From contig NZ_DLHA01000012.1 of the NCBI RefSeq assembly GCF_002482975.1, positions 1 to 10,053 of the forward strand: DNA of 10,053 bases. Direction: 5' to 3'. Numbering within the stretch: the first letter of the stretch is position 1; every line of letters begins with the position of its first letter. The DNA is from Flavobacterium sp. UBA7680. GTDB taxonomy: Bacteria > Bacteroidota > Bacteroidia > Flavobacteriales > Flavobacteriaceae. Shown piece by piece: positions 1-6,977 of the stretch. The notes below the pieces were generated by a model. That model ran no database searches. It was not told where the DNA came from and saw nothing but the letters and a program-made list of their open reading frames with translations. The position numbers and the translations under genes were made by a program.

Positions 1-148
1 GCTATAAACAACTTTTCAACAAAAATATAGAGACTGTGAACTGTTTTTCGAGGTTTATAAACAAGATTTAAAGAATCAATTGTTAATTAAACTGATTTAG
101 ATTTTTGAGAAATTTATCGTTTTTGTAGTTTATCAAACAAAAAAATGT

Positions 149-2395
149 CTACTTCTTAAACTTCCCTTTTAAAGCCGCTAAAGCCGACATCATATCATTT
201 GGATCGTAGCTTGCCACTTCTTCTTTTTTAGGAGCTGGTTTTTTATGCGCTGTTACGCCTTCGCCTTTCATGGATAAAGCAATGCGTTTACGTTTTACAT
301 CGCACTCGGTTACATTTACCCATACTTGCTGTCCTACTTTTACAATTAAGTTAGGGTCATCTACAAATGTATCGCTCAACTGAGAAATATGCACTAAACC
401 ATCTTGATGCACACCCACATCTACAAAGGCACCGAAATTAGTTACATTAGTAACAATACCAGGCAAACGCATTCCTTCTCTTAAATCCTCAATACTGTGT
501 ACGTTTTCATCAAAACTAAATATCTCAAATGATTTACGCGGATCTCGTCCCGGTTTTTCCAACTCACTCATGATATCTTTTAAAGTTGGTAAACCAATAG
601 CATCGGTTACATATGACATTAAATTAATTTTCTTACGTAATTCTTTGTCATTTATCAAATCATCAATGCTGCAATTTAAATCGCTAGCCATTTTTTCTAC
701 AATATGATAAGCCTCAGGATGCACCGCACTTTTATCTAAGGGATGAATACCATCTCTGATTCGTAAGAAACCTGAACATTGTTCAAACACTTTATCTCCC
801 ATACGATTTACTTTTAATAAATCTTTACGAGATTTAAAAGCACCATGCTCGTTGCGGTAATCCACAATATTTTTAGCTAAGTTTTCGCCAATACCAGATA
901 CATATGATAATAATTGTTTAGAAGCGGTATTTAACTCAACCCCTACTCCGTTCACGCAACTCATGACCACATCATCCAATTTATTTTTTAAAGCTACTTG
1001 GTCCACATCATGCTGATACTGACCAACACCAATAGATTTTGGATCTAATTTTACTAATTCTGCTAATGGATCGGCTAAACGGCGACCAATAGAAACCGCA
1101 CCACGCACGGTTAAATCATATTCAGGAAATTCTTCACGAGCTACATCAGAAGCAGAGTAAATAGAAGCGCCTGCTTCACTCACCATAATAACCGGAATTG
1201 TTTTTGGCAATACCTCAATACTTCTAATAAATTGTTCTGTTTCACGAGAAGCAGTTCCGTTTCCGATGGCAATAGCTTCTAATTCATATTTAGCGCACAA
1301 AGCCATGACTACATGTTGCGAATCCATTACACGACGTTGTGGTTCGTGTGGATAAATAACAGTTTCTTCAAGTAATTTTCCTTGCGCATCTAGGGCTACT
1401 ACTTTACAACCAGTTCTAAAACCAGGATCAATAGCCAGTATTGATTTTTGTCCTAATGGAGATGCTAATAGTAACTCTCGTAAATTATCCGCAAATACTT
1501 GTATCGCTTTTTCATCTGCTGTTTGCTTCGTCATTAAACGCATTTCTGCTTCAATGCTTGGTTGTAACAAACGTTTGTAGCCATCTTCAATAGCTAAAGC
1601 AATTTGCTCAGCACACTCATTACGAGAGGTGATGAATTGTTTTTTTAATTGTTCATGCGCTACTTCATCATCAATGATGATATCTAAAATTAAAAAGTCT
1701 TCTTTCTCTCCACGACGCATGGCTAACATGCGATGGCTTGGGCAAGACATTAAAGGTTCTTCCCACTCAAAATAATCTTCAAATTTTTGTCCTTCCTCTT
1801 CTTTTCCTCTAATTACTTTTGTTTTAATGATGGCCGATTTTTTGAATAACGTTCTCATACCTTCACGAGCAACAGCATCCTCACTAATTATCTCAGCAAT
1901 AATATCTCTTGCGCCCGCTAAAGCATCATCAGGATGTTCAACGCCTAGTTCTTTATTAACGTATTGTAAAGCTTCCGGAAACAACTCTTTAGTTTGTTGT
2001 GCTAAAATTAATTGCGCTAATGGTTCTAAACCTTTTTCGCGAGCTGCCGTTGCTTTGGTACGGCGTTTTGGTTTGTATGGTAGATATAAATCTTCTAAAG
2101 TCGACAGCGTTTCGGCAGCTATAATTTTATCAGATAATTCCTGAGTTAACTTACCTTGTCCTTCAATAGATTTTAAGATGCTTTCACGACGCTGTTCTAA
2201 CTGACGTAAACGCTCAATTTCATTTTTAATCGTAAGAACTTGTACTTCATCTAAACTACCGGTAACCTCTTTACGATAACGTGAGATAAAAGGAACTGTT
2301 GCTCCTTCGTCTAATAATTCAACAGTTGATTTTACTTGCTTTGCATCGATTTTTAGTTCGGCTGCAATTTTAAAAAATAAAGAAGCGTCAGTCAT
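149..2395 (-). CDS. tex: Tex-family transcription accessory / RNA-binding protein
   Basis: This 748-residue protein matches the full length and domain order of the Tex family, cytoplasmic nucleic-acid-binding proteins linked to transcription. The N-terminal helical Tex region holds the hallmark DLYLPYKPKRRTKA at residues 103-116. A YqgF/RNase H-like domain begins near residue 318 with AIDPGFRTG (Asp323). The stretch from SEAGASIYSAS to GQYQHDVDQ follows, then helix-hairpin-helix segments at about 485-550 (YVSGIGENLAKNI). An S1 RNA-binding domain lies at about 643-712 (GIVTNVTNFGAFVDVG, DGLVHISQLS), and the tail is lysine-rich. Nothing is truncated. The ATG at 2395 is the natural start because the first residues (DASLFFKIAAEL) fit the family N-terminus. 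It lies 201 bp downstream of the sprT-like gene, and a TAnnTTTG box upstream suggests its own promoter. Family assignment is very secure; the precise cellular role in this phylum is known only by homology. Confidence 0.97.
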   Translation of the reverse strand: MTDASLFFKIAAELKIDAKQVKSTVELLDEGATVPFISRYRKEVTGSLDEVQVLTIKNEIERLRQLEQRRESILKSIEGQGKLTQELSDKIIAAETLSTLEDLYLPYKPKRRTKATAAREKGLEPLAQLILAQQTKELFPEALQYVNKELGVEHPDDALAGARDIIAEIISEDAVAREGMRTLFKKSAIIKTKVIRGKEEEGQKFEDYFEWEEPLMSCPSHRMLAMRRGEKEDFLILDIIIDDEVAHEQLKKQFITSRNECAEQIALAIEDGYKRLLQPSIEAEMRLMTKQTADEKAIQVFADNLRELLLASPLGQKSILAIDPGFRTGCKVVALDAQGKLLEETVIYPHEPQRRVMDSQHVVMALCAKYELEAIAIGNGTASRETEQFIRSIEVLPKTIPVIMVSEAGASIYSASDVAREEFPEYDLTVRGAVSIGRRLADPLAELVKLDPKSIGVGQYQHDVDQVALKNKLDDVVMSCVNGVGVELNTASKQLLSYVSGIGENLAKNIVDYRNEHGAFKSRKDLLKVNRMGDKVFEQCSGFLRIRDGIHPLDKSAVHPEAYHIVEKMASDLNCSIDDLINDKELRKKINLMSYVTDAIGLPTLKDIMSELEKPGRDPRKSFEIFSFDENVHSIEDLREGMRLPGIVTNVTNFGAFVDVGVHQDGLVHISQLSDTFVDDPNLIVKVGQQVWVNVTECDVKRKRIALSMKGEGVTAHKKPAPKKEEVASYDPNDMMSALAALKGKFKK

Positions 2396-2423
2396 TTTAT
2401 AATGGTTTAAATAGTCCTATAAA

Positions 2424-2431
2424 CAAATATA
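2424..2431 (-). promoter_or_regulatory. Candidate -7 promoter box for tex
   Basis: On the minus strand this reads TATATTTG, an exact match to the Bacteroidota -7 consensus TAnnTTTG. It ends 28 bases before the tex ATG, a sensible distance for a short leader. No TTG or TTTG lies at the expected spacing of about 17-21 bases upstream (the nearest TTG is about 33 away), so only half of the promoter is supported. Confidence 0.4.
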
Positions 2432-2596
2432 AACCTATAAAACCATTGATTTTATTGGATTTATCAACAGTTAACATTTTTAATAAACTTATAAAACACT
2501 CACAATTAAAGACTTATAAAATGAAATGTTGAAAAAATAAATTAGGTTAACATACCCAAAAAGAAATCAATAATAATTAAACCATTTTAGAGCACC

Positions 2597-3241
2597 TTAT
2601 CCTTTCTCAAACACCTCTACTTCTGCCAATGGACTAAACAGATAAACAGAGCCTGTGCTTATTTCTTTACAGCGATAACGTTTACGAAGCTTTTCTCCTT
2701 TTTCAAAAATGCGAGAGCCATTATATAAAAAATGTGTGCGATATGGTAAATGCTCTAATAATATAAGATGTCCGTTGGTTTCGTGTGTATCATATAATTT
2801 TAGAGTTCTCATTAAAGTGGCATCACTACAACTGGCTGCGGCAGGGTTTTGCAAATACTTTCGTAAAGCATACAATATATCTAAAGGTAGATTATCTGTA
2901 CTTAAAAACGGAGTCATTAATACTCTAAAAGAATGTTTCCATTCTTCGCCATGAGGAGCAACCGTATTACGGTATTTATTAAAGGTATGTAAATGAGCAA
3001 TTTCGTGCACTAAGGTTATAAAAAAAGAATACTGATTTAAATTGTGATTGACAGTGATGGTATGATTGAGTCCGTCGCGTGGCGACGTATAATCTCCTAA
3101 CTTAGTACTACGTTCTTTTGTGATTTTCAATTTAAAATCAAATTCAATAATCCAAATAGCAATTTGAGGCACAGCAAACTCTGGAATATATTTTCTTAAT
3201 ATTTCCGAATTACGTTGTATTTGTTGTTCTCTATGAGACAT
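2597..3241 (-). CDS. SprT-like zinc metalloprotease domain protein
   Basis: The 214-residue protein carries a SprT-type zincin site: HEIAH at residues 79-83 supplies two zinc-binding histidines and the catalytic glutamate (Glu80). The family's third histidine follows as His97 in HGEEWK. SprT/Spartan-like domains act on DNA-associated proteins in some organisms, but the substrate of the bacterial members is unsettled. The C-terminal third (from about residue 135) lacks the classic four-cysteine zinc ribbon; only two cysteines remain (in SCSD and RYRCKE), in a strand-rich stretch ending near EVEVFEKG. I recall this layout as usual for Bacteroidota SprT-like proteins, so I do not call it degenerate. 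There is no signal peptide, so it is cytoplasmic. It sits between gldB and tex on the same strand, with gaps of 100 and 201 bp, so co-transcription is possible but not shown. Confidence 0.88.
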   Translation of the reverse strand: MSHREQQIQRNSEILRKYIPEFAVPQIAIWIIEFDFKLKITKERSTKLGDYTSPRDGLNHTITVNHNLNQYSFFITLVHEIAHLHTFNKYRNTVAPHGEEWKHSFRVLMTPFLSTDNLPLDILYALRKYLQNPAAASCSDATLMRTLKLYDTHETNGHLILLEHLPYRTHFLYNGSRIFEKGEKLRKRYRCKEISTGSVYLFSPLAEVEVFEKG

Positions 3242-3341
3242 TTCTTAAAGGGACTTTAGAGACAGAAGAGATAAAAGAGAATTAAGAGAAAATTAAAATT
3301 TGTCTTGATTCCCTTAAGTCCAATAGTCTTTTCTGTCTATT

Positions 3342-4364
3342 CTATGGTTTATATTTCGATTTTGATAAAATTTTCTGTGCGTCTTTTTCATTCATCAAAT
3401 CTTCTAAAGTAACATTTTCGTTATGTTCCATATAAGATTTTACAATTTGCCTTCCTAACCACATGGCAACCCTTGGAGGACATTCTTTACTAATTGCTCT
3501 TGTAAAAGGTCCGTCGCTCGTAAATTCCGATACTAATTTCATATCATTATCATACAACTTATTATCCTTTGCAAAAAAGCCCCACACGTTTTTTTCAAAC
3601 TTATCAAGGTATTGCATTTGCGCAGTTGTATAACCCATTTTTATTGAGTCCTGAACATTCGGAAGCAGAGCATCACACACATAAAATATTTTACCGTAAA
3701 AAATCATATGGTACAATAAATTATTTACGGGATCTGCATTATCAAATTCAGTAATCATCCATCCTCTAACTGCATCAGATAGCACATGTTCCTTATTCAT
3801 GGTTCGTGTTCTGAATTTAGGTAACTCCATCATATTATAAAAAATATTTTTACTGCCTAAATACATATCCAATCCAATTCCCAAAGTTGAATCTACATAA
3901 ACTACATTGTATTGAAACCCACTCATAAAAGTTACATACTGTTTAGGCGTTTTACGTTTTGGAAAAAACGCTCTAAATCTTTTCACCACTTCTGTCATAT
4001 CATCACCTAACAACTCCACATCATTATCCGAATATATTTTTATTAAATCATTATATGCTGTTTTTATATCATTGTTATTTATAAACCGTAACAGTGTTTG
4101 TGAATACAGTGAATCTATCTTTCCTCCATTATTAACAATCGAAGAAACGTATCTTGTATAAAAAGTAGTGTATTTTTTTTGATACTCAAGCATTTTTTGA
4201 GAACTGTTTTCCTGAGTCAATAAAAACACATCTTTATCCAAACGTTTAAAAATCACAGGATCAAGCTTAACCTTGCTTGTGTCAATATCTAACGGATTGT
4301 GCCCACAACTTGTTAAAAAATTAACAAATAAAGCCACGATAATAAGTTTTATTATAGATTTCAT
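3342..4364 (-). CDS. gldB: Gliding motility lipoprotein GldB
   Basis: This 340-residue protein begins with a lipoprotein signal peptide: a basic N-terminus, a hydrophobic stretch, and the lipobox LTSC with Cys20 as the lipidated residue. The next residues (GHNPLD) lack an acidic surface-export signal, so the periplasmic face is more likely than the cell surface. The mature start (DPVIFKRLDKDVF), the central FMSGFQYNVVYVDSTLGIGLDMYLG, and the C-terminal YMEHNENVTLEDLM with the SKYKP end are typical of GldB. GldB is needed for gliding in Flavobacterium johnsoniae, where machinery and type IX secretion are linked; its homologues also occur in non-gliding Bacteroidota, so motility cannot be deduced. 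gldC, the usual downstream partner in flavobacteria, is not here; a SprT-like gene occupies that place. The gene is transcribed divergently from an outer-membrane barrel gene, with nadE two genes away, a neighbourhood I also associate with gldB in flavobacteria. Confidence 0.94.
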   Translation of the reverse strand: MKSIIKLIIVALFVNFLTSCGHNPLDIDTSKVKLDPVIFKRLDKDVFLLTQENSSQKMLEYQKKYTTFYTRYVSSIVNNGGKIDSLYSQTLLRFINNNDIKTAYNDLIKIYSDNDVELLGDDMTEVVKRFRAFFPKRKTPKQYVTFMSGFQYNVVYVDSTLGIGLDMYLGSKNIFYNMMELPKFRTRTMNKEHVLSDAVRGWMITEFDNADPVNNLLYHMIFYGKIFYVCDALLPNVQDSIKMGYTTAQMQYLDKFEKNVWGFFAKDNKLYDNDMKLVSEFTSDGPFTRAISKECPPRVAMWLGRQIVKSYMEHNENVTLEDLMNEKDAQKILSKSKYKP

Positions 4365-4415
4365 ACCAAAATTATATTAATTTTACCATGTTAAATTATA
4401 TAAAAAACAAAATAC

Positions 4416-5279
4416 ATGAAAAAGATTTTACTTATAGTTTCAAGCACATTATTGTTAGCTAATACGTTTTTTGCTCAGGATGATGCAGATAAAAAATTTC
4501 GTTTTGGGTTAAGAATATCTCCTACTCCAACTTGGTTAAGGAGTAATGATACTAAAGTAGTTGAAAAAGGCAGTACTAAATTTGGATTTGGATTTGGTTT
4601 ACAAACAGAATTCAGAATCAATTCAACAGCATCATTTGTGACTGGAATTGGTGGCGATTTTTTAGGTGGAAAACAAACCTATAAAAACGGACAAGGATAT
4701 GTTTTAGATAAAGACAATCAATATGTTGATTCTAAAGATTTTAATTTTTCTAAAGGTGCTGCTGTTATTAATGCATCAAATCTGAGTGATGGCAATAAAC
4801 TTTATGAATTGAAAAGCAGATCTGTAAAAGCTACTTATGTTACTATTCCTATATTATTAAAATTAATGACAAAAGACATTTCAAGCTTTAAATACTTTGG
4901 TATGTTTGGAGGAAATATTGCCATTCAAACAAAATTTAATGCGACCGATGAAATAAATGAATTAAAATATGACTTAAGTTCTAACTCTTATGTTTCAAAT
5001 GGTAGTAGTACAATTACTGATATGAAACCATCAGGCGATTTAATTCCTGTTAATGTTGGATTAAATGTTGGACTAGGAGCTGAATATAATTTATCAGGCT
5101 CTACCTCATTTTTCTTAAGTATTAATTATTTAAGAGGATTTATCAATCAATACCAAAGTACTTCGGATATTATAGTTGATAAAATTGCTGAAAATGTAAA
5201 TAAAGGTACTTCTCCTTCAAAATCAAAGCAAAGCGCATTATCTGATGGTATCCAAATTAACATTGGTATATTATTTTAA
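4416..5279 (+). CDS. PorT-like outer-membrane beta-barrel protein
   Basis: A 287-residue exported protein. The signal peptide is clear: MKK, a hydrophobic run, and probable cleavage after FFA at Ala20, leaving mature N-terminal QDDADKK. The rest alternates amphipathic strands: FRFGLRISPTPTW (28-40), FGFGFGLQTEFRI (56-68), YVTIPILLKLM (141-151), YFGMFGGNIAI (160-170), VNVGLNVGLGAEYNL (212-226) and FFLSINYLRGF (232-242). It ends with a terminal phenylalanine (INIGILF), as expected for an outer-membrane barrel. The YVTIPILLKL motif resembles the 'porin family / outer membrane beta-barrel' (PorT_2) group of Bacteroidota. The polar stretches at about 85-135 and 175-208 are likely extracellular loops. 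No substrate or partner can be read from the sequence. The true PorT of type IX secretion is only one member of this broad fold class, so I do not use that name. Its divergent placement next to gldB suggests an envelope role, by inference only. Confidence 0.85.
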   Translation: MKKILLIVSSTLLLANTFFAQDDADKKFRFGLRISPTPTWLRSNDTKVVEKGSTKFGFGFGLQTEFRINSTASFVTGIGGDFLGGKQTYKNGQGYVLDKDNQYVDSKDFNFSKGAAVINASNLSDGNKLYELKSRSVKATYVTIPILLKLMTKDISSFKYFGMFGGNIAIQTKFNATDEINELKYDLSSNSYVSNGSSTITDMKPSGDLIPVNVGLNVGLGAEYNLSGSTSFFLSINYLRGFINQYQSTSDIIVDKIAENVNKGTSPSKSKQSALSDGIQINIGILF

Positions 5280-5296
5280 TAATTTAACGACTCCAT

Positions 5297-5328
5297 AAAA
5301 AATCCCGACAAATCGTTGGGATTTTTTT
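5297..5328. terminator. Strong intrinsic terminator after the barrel gene
   Basis: A 13-bp stem (left arm 5297-5309, right arm 5315-5327) with core TCCCGAC/GTTGGGA, one G:T wobble and a 5-base loop AAATC. It is flanked by A-runs on the left and seven T on the right, so it should end transcription from the barrel gene beginning 18 bases after its stop. The A-rich left flank would also let it work in the reverse direction. It implies that nadE, starting 22 bases later, needs readthrough or its own promoter. Confidence 0.9.
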
Positions 5329-5350
5329 ATTTTTATGTAATTCAAAAATT

Positions 5351-6130
5351 ATGAAACATCAAAGTATCATCAATCATATAGTAAATTGGTTAACGCACTA
5401 TTCTCAAATTTCTAAAACAGATGGCTTTGTAGTTGGTATTTCCGGCGGAATTGATTCAGCTCTCACATCTACTTTATGTGCTTTAACAGGCAAAAAAGTA
5501 ATTTGCTTAAATATGCCTATCAGACAATACAAAACAGAATATGACAGAGGAAATGAACATATTGAATGGCTAAAGAAAACTTACTCTAATGTTACTAGCG
5601 CAGAAGTTAACCTTACTTCTATATTTGAGGAAATGGAAAGAACTTATGATATGACTATTCAAGATTTTTTGACCATGGCAAATACCAGAGCAAGGTTAAG
5701 AATGACTACTCTTTACGCATATGCAGGACATCATAAATTACTGGTTGCCGGTACAGGGAATAAAATAGAAGACTTTGGAATTGGTTTTTATACTAAACAT
5801 GGTGATGGAGGTGTTGATATAAGTCCTATAGCTGATTTAATGAAATCAGAGGTATATGCATTAGCTGCTTCTGTGGGCGTTATTCCCTCTATTTTAAACG
5901 CAAGGCCTACAGATGGTTTATTTGCCGATGGAAGAACGGATGAAGATCAAATTGGAGCCACTTATGATGAACTGGAATGGGCTATGCAATACCTTGAAAA
6001 TAAGGACACATATGAACTAAATGAAAGGCAAAAAATTGTCATGGAAATTTATCAAAACAGAAACAGAGCTAATAAGCATAAAATGGATCCTATTCCGGTT
6101 TGCTTGATACCAAAAGAATTTTTTAAATAA
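5351..6130 (+). CDS. nadE: Ammonia-dependent NAD+ synthetase
   Basis: This 259-residue cytoplasmic enzyme catalyses the last step of NAD biosynthesis, amidating nicotinic acid adenine dinucleotide with ATP. The ATP-pyrophosphatase loop SGGIDS lies at residues 31-36. Family motifs follow: NTRARLRMTTLYAYA (111-125), GTGNKIEDFGIGFYTKHGDG (134-153), DISPIADLMKSEVYALA (156-172), and RPTDGLFADGRTDEDQIG at about 185-202. The length is that of the short synthetase alone. No N-terminal CN-hydrolase (glutaminase) domain is present, so the nitrogen source should be ammonia or a separate partner. The ATG at 5351 gives the expected short helix before the ATP loop. A terminator hairpin ends 22 bases upstream, and I found no clean TAnnTTTG box in the gap. 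A zinc-ribbon gene begins 5 bases after the stop and is almost certainly co-transcribed. Confidence 0.97.
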   Translation: MKHQSIINHIVNWLTHYSQISKTDGFVVGISGGIDSALTSTLCALTGKKVICLNMPIRQYKTEYDRGNEHIEWLKKTYSNVTSAEVNLTSIFEEMERTYDMTIQDFLTMANTRARLRMTTLYAYAGHHKLLVAGTGNKIEDFGIGFYTKHGDGGVDISPIADLMKSEVYALAASVGVIPSILNARPTDGLFADGRTDEDQIGATYDELEWAMQYLENKDTYELNERQKIVMEIYQNRNRANKHKMDPIPVCLIPKEFFK

Positions 6131-6135
6131 TTTTT

Positions 6136-6495
6136 ATGGAAAAAAGAAAATGTATAGAATGCGGAGAAGCTTTTAACGGGAGAGCCGATAAAAAATTTTG
6201 CAGTGATTTATGCCGTAATGCACATAATAATAAATTAAATAGCGATCATGTTAATTATGTACGTAACATTAATAATATTTTGAGAAAAAACAGACGTATT
6301 ATTGAAGAACTTTTACCAGAAGAAACCGCTAAAGTATCTCAACAAAAATTAACGGATAAAGGATTTAATTTTAATTATTTCACCAATATTACTACGACCA
6401 AAACTGGAAAAAATTATACATTTTGTTATGAGTATGGTTATTTACCTATTGATGGAAATTATTATCTTTTAGTAAAGAGAAAGGTTGAGGCATAG
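6136..6495 (+). CDS. Small zinc-ribbon protein of unknown function
   Basis: This 119-residue protein starts with a treble-clef or zinc-ribbon-like motif: Cys6-x2-Cys9, then Cys22-x3-Cys26 (KCIECG, FCSDLCRNAHNNK). The basic, asparagine-rich stretch that follows suggests possible nucleic-acid contact. A predicted helix (about residues 40-60, VRNINNILRKNRRIIEELL) comes next. The last 50 residues (GFNFNYFTNITTT, YTFCYEYGYLPIDGNYYLLVKRK) look like a small beta-rich domain. There is no signal peptide or membrane segment. I do not recognise a named function; similar short proteins in Bacteroidota are, as I recall, annotated hypothetical or under a DUF2116-type zinc ribbon. The gene lies 5 bases downstream of nadE, so it is in the same transcription unit, but that does not prove a role in NAD metabolism. 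The REP-like hairpin pair follows almost directly after its stop codon. Confidence 0.85.
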   Translation: MEKRKCIECGEAFNGRADKKFCSDLCRNAHNNKLNSDHVNYVRNINNILRKNRRIIEELLPEETAKVSQQKLTDKGFNFNYFTNITTTKTGKNYTFCYEYGYLPIDGNYYLLVKRKVEA

Positions 6496-6496
6496 T

Positions 6497-6552
6497 GTCA
6501 TGCTGAACTTTATTCAGCATCTCATCAGACCCTGAATAAAGTTCAGGGCGAT
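6497..6552. repeat. REP-like paired-hairpin element between convergent genes
   Basis: Two hairpins stand side by side. The first has stem ATGCTGAA/TTCAGCAT (6500-6507 with 6513-6520) around loop CTTTA. The second has stem CCCTGAA/TTCAGGG (6530-6536 with 6542-6548) around loop TAAAG. The 15-mers at 6503-6517 and 6532-6546 are exact reverse complements of each other, so the two hairpins can also fold into one long stem around a 14-base spacer. The element begins just after the stop of the zinc-ribbon gene and ends 16 bases before the folB stop, a typical place for a bidirectional terminator. From memory, close variants (TGCTGAAC...TTCAGCA) are dispersed in many Bacteroidota genomes and may be REP elements moved by a RAYT transposase. 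This cannot be tested from a single copy. Confidence 0.8.
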
Positions 6553-6568
6553 GTAGCTTCATTACTAT

Positions 6569-6922
6569 TTAATCCTCAATAATTATAGATACTTTATCTA
6601 CAGGACCGTTCATTGGTGGAAGCAATTTTGTAACTTTTACCTTTGTTTCAATTAATTTAGGAAAAGCATGGATGATTCTATCATAAATTCTTTTTCCTAC
6701 ATGTTCAATTAATTTTGATGGGATTGTCATCTCCTCTTTACAAATATTAAATACGGTACAATAATCAATAGTTAAATTCAAATCATCTTTTACCGCTGCT
6801 TCATGAAAATCATACACCATATTAACATCCACAATATATTCACCTCCAATTTTAGTTTCCTCAGGTAAACAACCATGATAAGCATATAGTCTGATTCCTT
6901 CTACATTAATTTGATTTTTCAT
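6569..6922 (-). CDS. folB: Dihydroneopterin aldolase
   Basis: FolB converts 7,8-dihydroneopterin to 6-hydroxymethyl-dihydropterin and glycolaldehyde in folate synthesis. The 117-residue product shows the family signature from the start: INVEGIRLYAYHGCLPEE with the conserved acidic pair, GGEYIVDVNMVYDF, the DDLNLTIDYCTVFNIC stretch, IEHVGKRIYDRI, and the C-terminal VTKLLPPMNGPVDKVSIIIED containing the expected catalytic lysine region. I chose the ATG at 6922. The frame can be extended to a TTG at 6943 (seven more residues, MRLKIKN), but those residues are outside the family profile and the ATG gives the normal length. The gene lies 55 bases downstream of the asparaginase gene on the same strand. 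No TAnnTTTG box is visible in that gap, so readthrough from ansA is plausible. It is cytoplasmic, and functional assignment is secure. Confidence 0.95.
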   Translation of the reverse strand: MKNQINVEGIRLYAYHGCLPEETKIGGEYIVDVNMVYDFHEAAVKDDLNLTIDYCTVFNICKEEMTIPSKLIEHVGKRIYDRIIHAFPKLIETKVKVTKLLPPMNGPVDKVSIIIED

Positions 6923-6977
6923 GTTTTTTATTTTTAAACGCAAAGAGCATCAAGTATTTACTATATTAATAATAAAT

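Noticed and set aside
53..62. Perfect 10-bp palindrome GTTTATAAAC
   Set aside because: Isolated, AT-rich and short; expected by chance in DNA of this composition.
120..143. Weak hairpin TTTTTGT/ACAAAAA downstream of tex
   Set aside because: Only A/T pairs plus one G-C; too weak to call a terminator.
1827..2144. Plus-strand open frame of 105 codons
   Set aside because: It lies antisense inside tex, and its translation has no family features; it is a shadow of the tex reading frame.
2473..2530. AACATTT/AAATGTT inverted pair and ACTTATAAAA direct repeat between the sprT-like gene and tex
   Set aside because: Short A/T-only matches far apart with no hairpin or promoter logic; treated as background.
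3242..3341. Possible long inverted repeat (GGACTT with AAGTCC; GACAGAA with TTCTGTC) between gldB and the sprT-like gene
   Set aside because: The arms come in the same order on both sides, so they would need a pseudoknot rather than a simple hairpin. The stretch is low-complexity purine/pyrimidine DNA, and chance matching is likely.
4367..4374. Exact TAnnTTTG match (TAATTTTG) on the minus strand just before gldB
   Set aside because: It ends only two bases from the gldB ATG, so transcription would begin inside the coding sequence and remove the signal peptide.
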